A stretch of DNA of 64,000 nucleotides from Neisseria yangbaofengii (lineage in GTDB: Bacteria > Pseudomonadota > Gammaproteobacteria > Burkholderiales > Neisseriaceae): contig NZ_CP062976.1 of the NCBI RefSeq assembly GCF_014898075.1, positions 1,674,001 to 1,738,000 on the forward strand, read 5' to 3'. Each line of letters opens with the position of its first letter. Positions within the stretch are counted from its first letter, which is position 1. The notes under the pieces are model-generated. The model was not told the DNA's origin and did no database searches. It saw only the letters and a list, made by a program, of their open reading frames with translations. This document shows, piece after piece, positions 10,275-19,149 of the stretch. The position numbers and the translations under genes were made by a program.

Positions 10275-11015
10275 ATGGAATCCACAAACGAACCCATGCG
10301 TCTGTCGAAACGGATGGCGCAACTCGGTCTCTGTTCCCGCCGCGAAGCCGACAGCTATATCGAACAAGGCTGGGTCAAAGTCAATGGGCAAACCGCTGCA
10401 CTCGGCCAAAAAGTTACTGAAAACGACCGCATTGATTTAAACAAACAGGCGCATGAACAGCAGGCCAACCGCGTGACAATTTTACTGAATAAGCCGATGG
10501 GCTATGTCAGCGCGCAAGCGGAAAAAGGTTATAAAGCAGCGGCTGAATTGATTACCGCCGAAAACCAATGGGAAGGCGACGACAGTCGCATTACGTTTAG
10601 CGGGAAACACAAATTCGGCCTCGCTCCCGCCGGGCGTTTGGATATTGATTCGGTAGGTTTGCTGGTGTTGACGCAAGATGGCCGCATCGCGAAGCAGTTA
10701 ATCGGCGAAAGCAGTAACAGCGAAAAAGAATATTTGGTGCGTGTGCGCGGCAAATTAGACGGCAACGGTTTGGCATTACTGAACCACGGCTTGAGCTTGG
10801 ACGGTGAAAAACTGCGTCCGGCCAAAGTCGAATGGCAAAACGAAGACCAACTGCGCTTTATTTTGAAACAAGGTAAGAAACGCCAAATCCGCCGCATGTG
10901 CGAACTGGTAGGCCTACGCGTGGTCGGTTTGAAACGTATCCGAATGGGTAAAGTGAAATTGGGCAAACTGCCGCCGGGCAAATGGCGTTATTTAAAAACC
11001 AATGAATCATTTTGA
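10275..11015 (+). CDS. rluF: 23S rRNA pseudouridine synthase, RluF-like
   Basis: Isomerises a uridine in rRNA. An N-terminal S4 RNA-binding domain ([20 protein letters not shown]) is followed by the RsuA-family catalytic domain. The catalytic Asp is in [17 protein letters not shown] near residue 125, and the family signature [12 protein letters not shown] is near 200. Of the RsuA family (RsuA, RluB, RluE, RluF) it looks most like RluF: the S4 domain is present, LNKPMG opens the catalytic domain and the C-terminus is short and basic. The long Lys/Arg tail of E. coli RluF is absent. Start: ATG at 10275; an in-frame GTG at 10266 and an ATG at 10296 are alternatives. The exact target uridine is inferred only. 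Confidence 0.8.
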   Translation: MESTNEPMRLSKRMAQLGLCSRREADSYIEQGWVKVNGQTAALGQKVTENDRIDLNKQAHEQQANRVTILLNKPMGYVSAQAEKGYKAAAELITAENQWEGDDSRITFSGKHKFGLAPAGRLDIDSVGLLVLTQDGRIAKQLIGESSNSEKEYLVRVRGKLDGNGLALLNHGLSLDGEKLRPAKVEWQNEDQLRFILKQGKKRQIRRMCELVGLRVVGLKRIRMGKVKLGKLPPGKWRYLKTNESF

Positions 11016-11033
11016 TTGAGTTACATGGATTAG

Positions 11034-11057
11034 GCCGTCTGAAGCATTTCAGACGGC
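11034..11057. terminator. DUS hairpin after rluF
   Basis: GCCGTCTGAA and TTCAGACGGC separated by 4 bases, 19 bases after the rluF stop. A probable terminator. Confidence 0.65.
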
Positions 11058-11094
11058 ATGATTTCATTAATTTCAATTATTTAATTGCCATTAA

Positions 11095-11129
11095 AAAAAG
11101 CCGTCCGAACATTATTCGGACGGCTTTTT
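11095..11129. terminator. bidirectional terminator between rluF and adhP
   Basis: A perfect 15-bp stem (AAAAAGCCGTCCGAA and its complement) with a 5-base loop and U-runs on either strand. The core GCCGTCCGAA is a one-base variant of the uptake sequence. It lies between convergent genes and can stop both. Confidence 0.85.
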
Positions 11130-11150
11130 AATCTTTATAAACGGATCAGA

Positions 11151-12191
11151 TTAACGATCGTGACCGCAAGCGCATTTCATATCAATCACCATGCGGCCGG
11201 TAATTTTGCCTTCGCGCATTTCTTGGAAAATTGCAGGTGCTTCATCCAAATTGCGCAATTGTACTTTCGGCACTACCAAACCTTCGGCACCGAATTGGAA
11301 GGCTTCGGCCAAGTCTTGGCGTGTACCCACTAAAGAGCCTACCACTTCAATACCGTCTAATACCAAGCGTGGAATCGACAAGTCCATAGACTCAGGCGGT
11401 AAGCCGATTGCAACCACGCGGCCACCGGCACGCACGGCATTCACGGCCGAATTAAACGCAGCAGAAGATACGGCAGTCACAATCGCGGCATGTGCGCCAC
11501 CGACTTTTTCTTGAATCACTTTGGCTGCGTCTTCTTTTTGCGGGTTAATCACCAAATCAGCGCCGGTTTCTTTGGCAAATTCCAGTTTGTCGTCATTAAT
11601 ATCGATGGCAATCACATGCGCACCAAATACTTTTTTCGCGTATTGCACACCCAAGTTACCCAAACCACCGGCACCATACACCGCAATCCATTGACCGGGA
11701 CGTACATTCGATACTTTCACGCCTTTATAAGTGGTCACACCGGCGCAAGTAATCGAGCTGGCTTGTGCAGGATCCAGACCATCCGGCACTTTCACCGCGT
11801 AATCGGCAGTTACGATACAGTGTGTCGCCATACCGCCATCCGCAGTATAACCGGCGTTCACCACGCTACGGCACAAGGTTTCACGGCCGGTATTACAATA
11901 TTCGCAAGAGCCGCAGCTTTCAAACAGCCATGCGATACTCACGCGGTCGCCGACTTTCAGGCTTTTCACGTCATCAGCCACTTTGCTGACCTTACCAATG
12001 CCTTCGTGACCCAAAACCCGCCCCGGTTTTTCACCGTAATCACCGGCAGCAACGTGCAAGTCGGTATGACACACGCCGCAATATTCAACTTCTACCAAAG
12101 CTTCACCCGCTTCCAATTCACGGATGTCGCGCTCTACAACTTCTACATCACCTTCAACAGCTTGATTCACTACCACTGCACGCATTTTCAT
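11151..12191 (-). CDS. adhP: zinc-dependent alcohol dehydrogenase AdhP
   Basis: Medium-chain, NAD-linked alcohol dehydrogenase (346 aa) that interconverts ethanol and acetaldehyde in the cytoplasm. Catalytic zinc ligands are in [10 protein letters not shown] and GHEG near residue 60. The structural zinc knot is [15 protein letters not shown] near 92-106. The NAD fold has [14 protein letters not shown] near 172. The C-terminus MKCACGHDR is short and Cys-rich. An AAGGAG sits 6 bases before the ATG. The neighbouring aldehyde dehydrogenase is transcribed divergently and would take acetaldehyde on to acetate. A palindrome TATGAT-N7-ATCATA lies in the shared promoter region. Confidence 0.92.
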   Translation of the reverse strand: MKMRAVVVNQAVEGDVEVVERDIRELEAGEALVEVEYCGVCHTDLHVAAGDYGEKPGRVLGHEGIGKVSKVADDVKSLKVGDRVSIAWLFESCGSCEYCNTGRETLCRSVVNAGYTADGGMATHCIVTADYAVKVPDGLDPAQASSITCAGVTTYKGVKVSNVRPGQWIAVYGAGGLGNLGVQYAKKVFGAHVIAIDINDDKLEFAKETGADLVINPQKEDAAKVIQEKVGGAHAAIVTAVSSAAFNSAVNAVRAGGRVVAIGLPPESMDLSIPRLVLDGIEVVGSLVGTRQDLAEAFQFGAEGLVVPKVQLRNLDEAPAIFQEMREGKITGRMVIDMKCACGHDR

Positions 12192-12641
12192 GGTAACACT
12201 CCTTGTTTGGCTTATTGACAGAACGGTATTTCATTGTAATAACGGGATGCACGCATTCAATCATACATAAATCATGCGCCCGATGATTTTGTTCGTTGCA
12301 TCACGATTTAAGTATGTACTTTAGAATCTCTCTCGTCAAGTCATAGACTGCTGAATTTATTATGATTTATTATATCATAACATTATTAGTCTATTTTCCG
12401 GTTGAAAAAACCAACCGATTTTATTTAAATGAAATACAATGATTTTTTCAGACGGCCTAAATAATCTGCCCACTTGATTTTATTGAACCAATCAACTTTC
12501 TAACGTGCGCTTCCAGTTTGTTAATTCATGTTTCTTTGCATTTTTAGCGCTTGAACTCCATAACAAAAAATACTATGCTAACCCTTAAGCGTTTCGCTTA
12601 CAGTCAACTACAACTGCACTAAAAACACAGGAGACAGCATC
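12192..12641. promoter_or_regulatory. divergent control region between adhP and the aldehyde dehydrogenase
   Basis: A 450-base, AT-rich gap without a credible gene. It must hold both promoters. A 21-base dyad TTATGAT-N7-ATCATAA lies at 12360-12380, one reverse uptake sequence lies at about 12450-12460, and a good Shine-Dalgarno (AGGAGA) precedes the aldehyde dehydrogenase ATG. I could not identify a clear -35/-10 pair for either gene. Confidence 0.5.
12360..12380. promoter_or_regulatory. operator-like dyad TATGAT-N7-ATCATA
   Basis: Seven-base arms TTATGAT and ATCATAA around a 7-base centre. The same TATGAT-N7-ATCATA arrangement occurs at 25729-25747 upstream of the glutathione S-transferase gene with a different centre. 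This suggests a shared dimeric regulator. The regulator is not in the window. Confidence 0.45.
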
Positions 12642-14123
12642 ATGGCAAAAGATTTAAACGTTTTTGACAAAGAATACGGCTTATTAATCAACGGCGAATG
12701 GACCAAAGGCAGCGAAGGCAGATTATTGACTTCCACCAATCCGGCCAATGGCGAAGAATTGGCGAAATTCGTTGATGCCAGCAATGCTGACGTGGATGCC
12801 GCCGTTGCCGCCGCGCAAGAAGCATTCAAAACCTGGAAAAAAACCACCGTTGCCGAACGCGCTGCAATTCTGAACAAAATCGCCGACATTATTGATGAAA
12901 ACGCCGAATTGTTCGCCCTGCAAGAAACCCTCGACAATGGCAAACCGATTCGCGAAACCCGTGCTGCCGACATTCCGTTGGCTTCCGACCACTTCCGCTA
13001 TTTTGCGGGCGTAATTCGCGGCGAAGAAGGCACTGCGACCCAATTGGACGAAGAAGATTTATCGCTGATTCTGCGCGAACCAATCGGCGTGGTCGGTCAA
13101 ATCATTCCGTGGAACTTCCCATTCTTGATGGCAGCCTGGAAAATCGCCCCTGCTTTGGCCGCCGGTTGCACCATCGTATTGCACCCTTCTTCCAGCACCT
13201 CGCTGAGCCTGCTGTCTTTTGCGCAAAAAGTGAACGATGTGTTGCCAAAAGGCGTGTTCAACGTCATCACCGGTAAAGGTTCGAAATCCGGCGAATACAT
13301 GCTGCATCACAAAGGTTTCAACAAACTGGCCTTTACCGGTTCGACTGAAGTCGGCCGCCGCATCGGTATCGCCGCCGCAGAAATGTTGATTCCGGCCACT
13401 TTGGAATTGGGCGGCAAATCAGCCAACATTTTCTTCGACGACATGCCGTTTGACAAAGCACTTGAAGGTGCTCAAAAAGGTATTTTGTTCAACCAAGGCC
13501 AAGTGTGCTGCGCCGGTTCGCGTATTTTCGTGCAAGAAGGCATTTACGACAAATTCGTTGAAGCCTTGGCGGAAGAATTCAAAAAAGTTAAAGTCGGTCT
13601 GCCTTGGGAAGACGATACCCAAATGGGCGCGCAAGTCAACGCCGGCCAATTGGAAACCATTTTGAAATACGTGAAAATCGGTGAGCAAGAAGGCTGCCGA
13701 ATCATTACCGGCGGTAAAAAAGCCGAAGGCTATTTGGCCGATGGCGCATTCTTGGAGCCGACTCTGATCGAAGCCAGAGACAACGCTGCCCGCGTCGCAC
13801 AAGAAGAAATCTTCGGCCCGGTGGCGACCGTTATCAAGTTCAAAACCGAAGAAGAAGTCATCAAAATGGCCAACGATTCGGAATACGGCTTGGGCGGCGG
13901 CGTTTGGAGTAAAGACATCAACCGCTGCTTGCGCGTATCACGCGCCTTGGAAACCGGCCGCGTTTGGGTAAACTGCTACAACCGTCTGCCTGCACACGCA
14001 CCGTTTGGCGGTTATAAAACTTCCGGTATCGGTCGTGAAACCCACAAAATGATGTTGGCTGCTTACACCCAAGTGAAAAACATCTACATTTCGACCCGCG
14101 AAGAGCGCGAAGGTATGTATTGA
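12642..14123 (+). CDS. NAD-dependent aldehyde dehydrogenase
   Basis: Oxidises aldehydes, most likely acetaldehyde, to the acid. The 493 aa give the full ALDH fold: NAD-binding IPWNFPFLMAAWKIAPALA near residue 155, GSTEVGR near 233, the general-base Glu in LELGGKSANI near 255 and the catalytic Cys in NQGQVCCAGSR near 288. The C-terminal PFGGYKTSGIGRE is also canonical. It is closest in layout to the AldB/ExaC-type enzymes paired with ethanol oxidation. AGGAGACAGCATC precedes the ATG, giving a strong ribosome site. It diverges from adhP and ends in a hairpin, so it is probably monocistronic and co-regulated with adhP. Confidence 0.92.
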   Translation: MAKDLNVFDKEYGLLINGEWTKGSEGRLLTSTNPANGEELAKFVDASNADVDAAVAAAQEAFKTWKKTTVAERAAILNKIADIIDENAELFALQETLDNGKPIRETRAADIPLASDHFRYFAGVIRGEEGTATQLDEEDLSLILREPIGVVGQIIPWNFPFLMAAWKIAPALAAGCTIVLHPSSSTSLSLLSFAQKVNDVLPKGVFNVITGKGSKSGEYMLHHKGFNKLAFTGSTEVGRRIGIAAAEMLIPATLELGGKSANIFFDDMPFDKALEGAQKGILFNQGQVCCAGSRIFVQEGIYDKFVEALAEEFKKVKVGLPWEDDTQMGAQVNAGQLETILKYVKIGEQEGCRIITGGKKAEGYLADGAFLEPTLIEARDNAARVAQEEIFGPVATVIKFKTEEEVIKMANDSEYGLGGGVWSKDINRCLRVSRALETGRVWVNCYNRLPAHAPFGGYKTSGIGRETHKMMLAAYTQVKNIYISTREEREGMY

Positions 14124-14146
14124 TTTTTCATGATTGATTAATATCG

Positions 14147-14177
14147 GGCCGTCTGAACAGGTATTGTTCAGACGGCC
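14147..14177. terminator. DUS hairpin after the aldehyde dehydrogenase
   Basis: GGCCGTCTGAAC and GTTCAGACGGCC with a 7-base loop, 23 bases after the stop. A probable terminator. Confidence 0.75.
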
Positions 14178-14215
14178 GAAACCTTTGCAAAACTTGTAAA
14201 TTTCCAAAAATCTTT

Positions 14216-14326
14216 AAGCCGTCATTCCCGTGCAGGCGGGAATTTGGAACTTCAAATTACTGTCATAACGAAATATTCCTGAACCGATAGGTCAAGATTT
14301 CCGCCTGTGCGGCAATGACGGCAGGC
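14216..14326. repeat. dRS3-containing inverted repeat (NIME-type)
   Basis: At 14224-14243 the sequence is ATTCCC-N8-GGGAAT, an exact match to the 20-bp Neisseria dRS3 consensus. It is the left arm of a larger imperfect inverted repeat. AGCCGTCATTCCCGTGCAGG on the left is mirrored by CCTGTGCGGCAATGACGGC near 14303-14321. This fits a Neisseria intergenic mosaic element. It occupies most of the gap between the aldehyde dehydrogenase and ybaB. Confidence 0.75.
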
Positions 14327-14381
14327 ATAGTTTCCTTGGTGCAAGCTGAATTGTGCGAAAGTCTTTTTCAGTAAATCAATC

Positions 14382-14420
14382 AAAAACCGCTGTTTCTACC
14401 TAAGCGAAACAGCGGTTTTC
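14382..14420 (-). terminator. intrinsic terminator of ybaB
   Basis: AAAACCGCTGTTTC and GAAACAGCGGTTTT flank a short loop, about 33 bases past the ybaB stop. It is not built from uptake sequences. Confidence 0.8.
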
Positions 14421-14452
14421 TGATTTATTGGGAATGAACGGCTTTTACTTGG

Positions 14453-14788
14453 TTAGCGGAAAAAATCACCCATTCCTGCCGGTAACCCTTGGGTAAACGC
14501 GCCCATGGTTTTGTTGCTGGTTTCTTCGGCTTTGGCAGACGCATCGTTTACCGCGGCCAAAATCAAATCCTCCAACATTTCTTTGTCATCAGCCGCTTCT
14601 TTAATCAAGTCTTCGCTGATGTCGAGTTTGCGTACCACATGCGCGCAAGTCATGGTCACTTTGACCAAACCGTTGCCCGCTTCTCCGCTCACTTCGGTTT
14701 CCGCCAATTTGGCTTGGGCTTTTTTCATGTTTTCCTGCATTTGTTGGGCTTGCTTCATCAGCCCGCCTAATCCGGCTTTTCCGAACAT
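14453..14788 (-). CDS. ybaB: nucleoid-associated protein, YbaB/EbfC family
   Basis: A small (111 aa) DNA-binding protein of the nucleoid. It has the family's Gly/Met-rich start ([21 protein letters not shown]), a coiled-coil N-terminal helix, a central sheet and a Gly-rich end ([11 protein letters not shown]). In many bacteria it is encoded between dnaX and recR. Here dnaX lies upstream but recR does not follow, and a DUS hairpin separates the two genes, so ybaB may also use its own promoter. The family binds DNA as a dimer. Confidence 0.9.
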   Translation of the reverse strand: MFGKAGLGGLMKQAQQMQENMKKAQAKLAETEVSGEAGNGLVKVTMTCAHVVRKLDISEDLIKEAADDKEMLEDLILAAVNDASAKAEETSNKTMGAFTQGLPAGMGDFFR

Positions 14789-14886
14789 CGTATGCTCCTA
14801 ATTTGCGTGTATAAGAAAATTATTCAGGACGAATCCTATCAGGTTTTGCTCCTACTTGCACGGGCTAATGAATGAAATATGATTTA

Positions 14887-14933
14887 AGGCCGTCTGAACG
14901 TATGTTTTTGCGGCAAACCGTTTCAGACGGCCT
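14887..14933. terminator. DUS inverted pair between dnaX and ybaB
   Basis: AGGCCGTCTGAA and TTCAGACGGCCT flank a 23-base loop in the dnaX-ybaB gap. It could attenuate transcription of ybaB from the dnaX promoter. Confidence 0.55.
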
Positions 14934-14957
14934 CATGCAATCTATTGATTTGCCGGT

Positions 14958-16982
14958 TTATGACTCATCCGTTTGCTTCAATTCCAGCGTATCCGGCAGC
15001 CATTGCGCTTCAAAGGTTTGCAAAATCTGCTGTGCGGTCGGGTCTGCGTCCAATAAATCTTGTGCCTGCTGCCGTCCTTCTTGCTGTAAACGCTGGCGGC
15101 GCATGGTCGGTGTCTCCCAACCTTGGCCGTCTTGCCACGGTTGAGTTTGCAGCTTGAGTGGCAAATTATAGGCTGCAGCCAACACGTTTTGGATTTTGTC
15201 CAAACGCTCTTTATTGGTGGTGACTTTGGCTTCACTGGTGAGCGACAAAGTCATCAAATGCGTGTCGGAATTGTAATCCACCCAAGCAGCATGCTGCGCC
15301 AACATTTGCGCGGCACCGAGCTTTTTTGCAAAACGCTGCACCAACAACGCCCAATTTTCCGGCTTGAAATCGGGCAAGGCAATAAATTGCGGCTCATCTT
15401 CTTCCTCATCATCGGCTTCAGGACTTTCATCCGCAATCGGTGGCACAGACGGCGTATCAGGCTCTGTGACAAAAGCATACGAATCTTCACCGGAATAAGG
15501 TGGCGGCATGTCTTCATCTTCGGGGTCGGACGGCTGATAAGATTCGTCGGATGTTGTCTGAATTTCTGCTGAGAAATGCAAAGAAATACTTTCAGCTTCA
15601 ACGGCTTGCAGATTATTTTCCGACACAACCGCGGACGGCTCGTCAGAATCCGAGGCCATCTGAAGCGGCTCGGTTTTTACCGTTTCATTTATCGGCCGCT
15701 CTTCCCAAGGAGGAATGTCTTTTGCTTGAGGTTGGCTTTCAGACGGCATGGCCGCATCGGCAAAGGCCGTCTGAATATTGTTTTGGTTTTCAGACGATGT
15801 CGGAATCGTCAGCGGCTTTTTTGCAGCGGTTTCCTTATGCTCCACTTCCTGCAATTGCGTGTGTTCAACCACATCATTCATGCCGTGCACTTGAGCGGCA
15901 AAGGGCGCAAATGCCAGCATACGCAGCAAAGTCATCACAAATCCGGCGTATTCGTCGGGCGCCAGACTCAAATCCTGCTTGCCGTGAATTGCGCATTGGT
16001 AATACAACTGAATCTGCTCGCCGCTCATGGCTTGGCTCAATTGCAGCAGGGCTTCGCGTTCGGGGTCATCGTTGGTTACGGCTGAAGGCACTGCCTGAAC
16101 CAGTGCCAAACGTTGCAACAGCATCGCCAACTCGTTCAATGCGCTGTCGAAACCGATTGCGCGGGCAGCCATTTCTTGCGCTTGGTTCAGCAGGGCCCGG
16201 CCATCTTGATTAACCACGCTTTGCAGCAATTCATACAAATAGCGTTTATCGACCGCACCAATCATCTGGCGCACATCGTGTTCGGCCACTTTGCCCGAAC
16301 CCATCGCAATCGCCTGATCAAGCAAACTCAAAGCATCGCGCATCGAGCCTGCCGCCGCCCTACCCAACAATTGCAAGGCAGTGGTTTCGTAAGGAATGTT
16401 TTCACTGTCTAACACATGCGCCAAATGGCCGGCCACTTGCTGCGTGGTCATGTTGCGCAACACAAACTGCAAACAGCGGCTCAATACGGTAATAGGTACT
16501 TTATGCGGGTCGGTGGTCGCCAAAATGAATTTCACATGCTCCGGCGGCTCTTCCAGCGTTTTCAGCATGGCGTTGAATGCACTTTTCGACAGCATGTGCA
16601 CTTCGTCAATGATATAGACTTTGTATTTACCGGCGGTCGGTGCGTATTGCGCGTTTTCCAATACTTCCCGGATGTTGTCGATACCGGTATTTGAGGCGGC
16701 ATCGATTTCCAGCAAATCAACGTAGCGACCGGCATCAATTTGGGTGCAGCTTTGGCACACGCCACACGGTTCGCCATGGTCGCCATGCTCGCAGTTGAGG
16801 CTTTTAGCCAAAATACGCGCAATAGTGGTTTTACCGACGCCGCGCGTACCGGTCAAGAGATAGGCATGGTGCAGACGGCCTTCGCCCAAAGCGTTGCGCA
16901 GTGCTTTGACAACGTGTTCCTGACCGACTAAATCGGCAAATGTTTTCGGACGCCATTTACGGGCAAGCACTTGATAAGCCAT
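14958..16982 (-). CDS. dnaX: DNA polymerase III subunits tau and gamma
   Basis: Clamp-loader ATPase and organiser of the replisome (674 aa). The AAA+ domain has Walker A GTRGVGKTT near residue 45, a zinc knot at Cys64, Cys73, Cys76 and Cys79, Walker B with DEVHM near 126-130 and the SRC arginine-finger motif near 168. The conserved collar domain ends near 365. A long acidic, Pro/Ser-rich linker (about 380-560) leads to the tau-specific C-terminus that binds polymerase and helicase. At codons 387-389 there is an A AAA AAG heptamer with an upstream AAGGA and a downstream hairpin, described separately. Minus-one shifting there would give a gamma-like 397-residue product. Confidence 0.96.
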   Translation of the reverse strand: MAYQVLARKWRPKTFADLVGQEHVVKALRNALGEGRLHHAYLLTGTRGVGKTTIARILAKSLNCEHGDHGEPCGVCQSCTQIDAGRYVDLLEIDAASNTGIDNIREVLENAQYAPTAGKYKVYIIDEVHMLSKSAFNAMLKTLEEPPEHVKFILATTDPHKVPITVLSRCLQFVLRNMTTQQVAGHLAHVLDSENIPYETTALQLLGRAAAGSMRDALSLLDQAIAMGSGKVAEHDVRQMIGAVDKRYLYELLQSVVNQDGRALLNQAQEMAARAIGFDSALNELAMLLQRLALVQAVPSAVTNDDPEREALLQLSQAMSGEQIQLYYQCAIHGKQDLSLAPDEYAGFVMTLLRMLAFAPFAAQVHGMNDVVEHTQLQEVEHKETAAKKPLTIPTSSENQNNIQTAFADAAMPSESQPQAKDIPPWEERPINETVKTEPLQMASDSDEPSAVVSENNLQAVEAESISLHFSAEIQTTSDESYQPSDPEDEDMPPPYSGEDSYAFVTEPDTPSVPPIADESPEADDEEEDEPQFIALPDFKPENWALLVQRFAKKLGAAQMLAQHAAWVDYNSDTHLMTLSLTSEAKVTTNKERLDKIQNVLAAAYNLPLKLQTQPWQDGQGWETPTMRRQRLQQEGRQQAQDLLDADPTAQQILQTFEAQWLPDTLELKQTDES
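15790..15836 (-). promoter_or_regulatory. predicted -1 ribosomal frameshift cassette in dnaX
   Basis: On the dnaX coding strand, in order: AAGGA (15836-15832), nine bases, the slippery heptamer A AAA AAG (15822-15816) in the reading GCA AAA AAG, five bases, then a 6-bp hairpin GACGAT-TCCGAC-ATCGTC (15810-15793). After a -1 slip the frame reads eight more codons and stops at TGA (15792-15790), directly after the hairpin. These are the three elements of the E. coli dnaX signal with nearly the same spacing. The stem is short, so efficiency is uncertain. Confidence 0.65.
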
Positions 16983-17007
16983 GTTTTTTCTCTACTTCAT
17001 GATAATC

Positions 17008-17042
17008 GGGCCGTCTGAATACCATATTCTTTCAGACGGCCC
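17008..17042. terminator. DUS inverted pair between mltB and dnaX
   Basis: GGGCCGTCTGAA and TTCAGACGGCCC, 26 bases upstream of the dnaX ATG. It may back up the mltB terminator. Confidence 0.55.
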
Positions 17043-17111
17043 ATTGAAAGATGGTGCATTTTAACATTTTTGGCGCATAAACGTACAAATGCATTGTTTA
17101 TTGCCATAAAC

Positions 17112-17144
17112 AAAACCACTTTGTCCAGACAACAAAGTGGTTTT
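17112..17144 (-). terminator. intrinsic terminator of mltB
   Basis: A perfect 13-bp stem AAAACCACTTTGT with a 7-base loop, 14 bases beyond the mltB stop. It has a U-rich 3' arm on the minus strand and is not a DUS structure. Confidence 0.85.
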
Positions 17145-17157
17145 GGCATGAATCGGA

Positions 17158-18243
17158 TTACAAACCGGCAGGGCCGACGGCATTGGCGATGTCGCGCACG
17201 GCAGTCACATACATGCGGCTGTTGTTGTATTTCCAAACGCTGTAGAAATTATTCAAGCCCAAATAATATTCATACACGCCCGGGCCGGTTTCCAAACGGT
17301 ACAACACTGCTTTTTCATGATCGGCAACCGGAATTTGCGGCATCACGCCTAAAGCTTTGAAATCAGCCACGGTTCGGGTAAGCGCAGTTTTCTCATCGAT
17401 AATCGCCTGCAAGTGCGGCGTGATGTTCAGGTGTACAGGCACCACCATTTTACCGCCGGTCTGCCAGCCGTGTTGTTTCATATAATTCGCGACCGAGGCG
17501 GCCACATCGCCGATATTGTTCCAAATATCACGGCGGCCGTCGCCATCATAATCCACCGCCCATTTGCGGAAGCTCGACGGCATGAATTGCGGCATACCCA
17601 TCGCACCGGCGTAGCTGCCTTTAAAACCGAAGACGTCACTGTTTTCTTCCTTCGCCATCAACAGCAATTCGCTCAATTCATTTTGGAAAAACTCGGCACG
17701 CCGTGGATAATCAAATGCCAAAGTGCTCAAAGCATCGGCCGTGCGGAAGCTGCCGGTATTGCGGCCGTAATTGGTTTCAATACCGATAATCGCGACAATC
17801 AGCTCAGCCGGTACGCCGTATTTGCGCGCCACATCATCAATCACCGCGCGGTTGGCGGCATAGAATTGACGGCCATTATTGGATTTGGCTGCACCTGAAT
17901 TACCGGTTCGGAATTCATACCATGGACGTGACGTACCCGGGCGGTACACAATATTAATGATGTTGCCTTTGTACACCACACCATCAAAGAAATTTTGCAA
18001 TTCAGCGGCGCTCAAGCGGCCTTTGGCGGCTTCATAACGGATAAAATTCTGCACATTGGGATTGGCATTGAAACCGCTGCTTGCCACTGATTCAGCCGCT
18101 GCATCAAAAGTCGGACGTTTTTCGGCCTGTTTGATAGGTTTCAATGGTTGCGCATCGCGGGTGATGCCCGGTTTGTCAGGCGTGCTGCATGCAGCCAATG
18201 CCGCGATAACGGCAGCAGAAAGGAATACAAAAGACTTTTTCAT
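17158..18243 (-). CDS. mltB: membrane-bound lytic murein transglycosylase B
   Basis: Cleaves the MurNAc-GlcNAc bond in peptidoglycan, forming 1,6-anhydro ends, at the periplasmic face. The N-terminus is a lipoprotein signal with lipobox LAAC (Cys19). The SLT-like catalytic domain has the active Glu in IIGIETNYGRNTG near residue 153. It is followed by the MltB-specific segments SYAGAMGMPQFMPSSFRKWA and DYDGDGRRDIWNN. Length (361 aa) equals that of E. coli MltB. It stands alone, with its own terminator. Confidence 0.93.
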   Translation of the reverse strand: MKKSFVFLSAAVIAALAACSTPDKPGITRDAQPLKPIKQAEKRPTFDAAAESVASSGFNANPNVQNFIRYEAAKGRLSAAELQNFFDGVVYKGNIINIVYRPGTSRPWYEFRTGNSGAAKSNNGRQFYAANRAVIDDVARKYGVPAELIVAIIGIETNYGRNTGSFRTADALSTLAFDYPRRAEFFQNELSELLLMAKEENSDVFGFKGSYAGAMGMPQFMPSSFRKWAVDYDGDGRRDIWNNIGDVAASVANYMKQHGWQTGGKMVVPVHLNITPHLQAIIDEKTALTRTVADFKALGVMPQIPVADHEKAVLYRLETGPGVYEYYLGLNNFYSVWKYNNSRMYVTAVRDIANAVGPAGL

Positions 18244-18388
18244 GAGATATCCGTAAATGTGATGAAGGGCTTGAGTGTAACAAAATTAAACGCTTAGATA
18301 AACCCTTTGAGATTAAGCGGGAAATATTTGAATTGATATCAGGCCGTCTGAAAAACAATGCCTGAGAACTTTACCGGCACCATAAACA

Positions 18389-18422
18389 AAAAAAGGCCGT
18401 CTGAATTTCAGACGGCCTTTTT
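18389..18422 (-). terminator. terminator of the rpsF-rplI operon
   Basis: Two uptake sequences facing each other form a stem of about 15 bp with a 3-base loop and flanking A5/T5 runs, 24 bases after the rplI stop. A further single DUS lies at about 18341-18352. Confidence 0.9.
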
Positions 18423-18445
18423 AATCAATCACGATTCATCAATGA

Positions 18446-18898
18446 TTATTCGGCAGCAGAAACCACCACAACATTGATTTTCGCTACGGCATCAGTGTGC
18501 AGTGCCACTTCCACTTCGTATTCGCCAACAGCTTTCAACGGACCGTTTGGCAGACGTACGTTGGCTTTGGCTGCTTGAATGCCTGAAGCAACGATGGCTT
18601 CGGCGATGTCGGCATTGGTAACAGAACCGAACAGACGACCGTCCACACCGGCTTTTTGTGCGATGGTAACGGTTTGGCCGTCCAATTTGGCTTGGCGTGC
18701 TTGTGCATCAGCCAAAATTTCGGCTTGTTTGGCTTCCAATTCGGCACGGCGTGCTTCGAATTCTTTCATGTTGGCTTCGGTAGCACGTTTTGCTTTGCCT
18801 GACGGAATCAGGAAGTTGCGGGCGTAGCCGTTTTTCACGGTTACGATGTCGCCCAGATTACCCAAACCGCCGATTTTTTCTAACAGAATAATTTGCAT
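18446..18898 (-). CDS. rplI: 50S ribosomal protein L9
   Basis: L9 (150 aa) binds 23S rRNA near the L1 stalk and restrains frameshifting. The N-terminal domain [19 protein letters not shown] with [15 protein letters not shown] is the L9 signature. A long central helix (about residues 41-75, rich in Ala, Glu and Lys) links to the C-terminal domain. Last gene of the S6-PriB-S18-L9 operon, 14 bases after rpsR. Confidence 0.98.
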   Translation of the reverse strand: MQIILLEKIGGLGNLGDIVTVKNGYARNFLIPSGKAKRATEANMKEFEARRAELEAKQAEILADAQARQAKLDGQTVTIAQKAGVDGRLFGSVTNADIAEAIVASGIQAAKANVRLPNGPLKAVGEYEVEVALHTDAVAKINVVVVSAAE

Positions 18899-18912
18899 GA
18901 TTTAAGCTCCAA

Positions 18913-19143
18913 TTATTTGTGTTGGTCGGTGTAAGGCAACAGAGCCAGGAAACGGGCACGTTTTACGGCAACTGCCAACTGACGTTGGTAGTGTGCTTTG
19001 GTACCGGTAATGCGGGCAGGGATGATTTTGCCGTTTTCAGAGATGAAGTCTTTCAACAAATCAACTTGTTTGTAATCAACTTCTTGGATTTTTTCAGCCG
19101 TAAAACGGCAGAATTTTCTGCGTTTGAATGATTGACGAGCCAT
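18913..19143 (-). CDS. rpsR: 30S ribosomal protein S18
   Basis: S18 (76 aa) pairs with S6 on the platform of the small subunit. Signature residues are visible in [20 protein letters not shown], the basic N-terminus and [13 protein letters not shown] at the end. It sits between priB (6-base gap) and rplI. Confidence 0.98.
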   Translation of the reverse strand: MARQSFKRRKFCRFTAEKIQEVDYKQVDLLKDFISENGKIIPARITGTKAHYQRQLAVAVKRARFLALLPYTDQHK

Positions 19144-19149
19144 TGTCGT

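Noticed and set aside
11085-11333. Open frame of 82 codons overlapping the adhP end
   Set aside because: It starts inside the terminator and runs antisense to the conserved adhP C-terminus.
14216-14326. Possible prophage attachment or phage remnant at dRS3
   Set aside because: Only the repeat is present; no phage gene or integrase-like gene is nearby.
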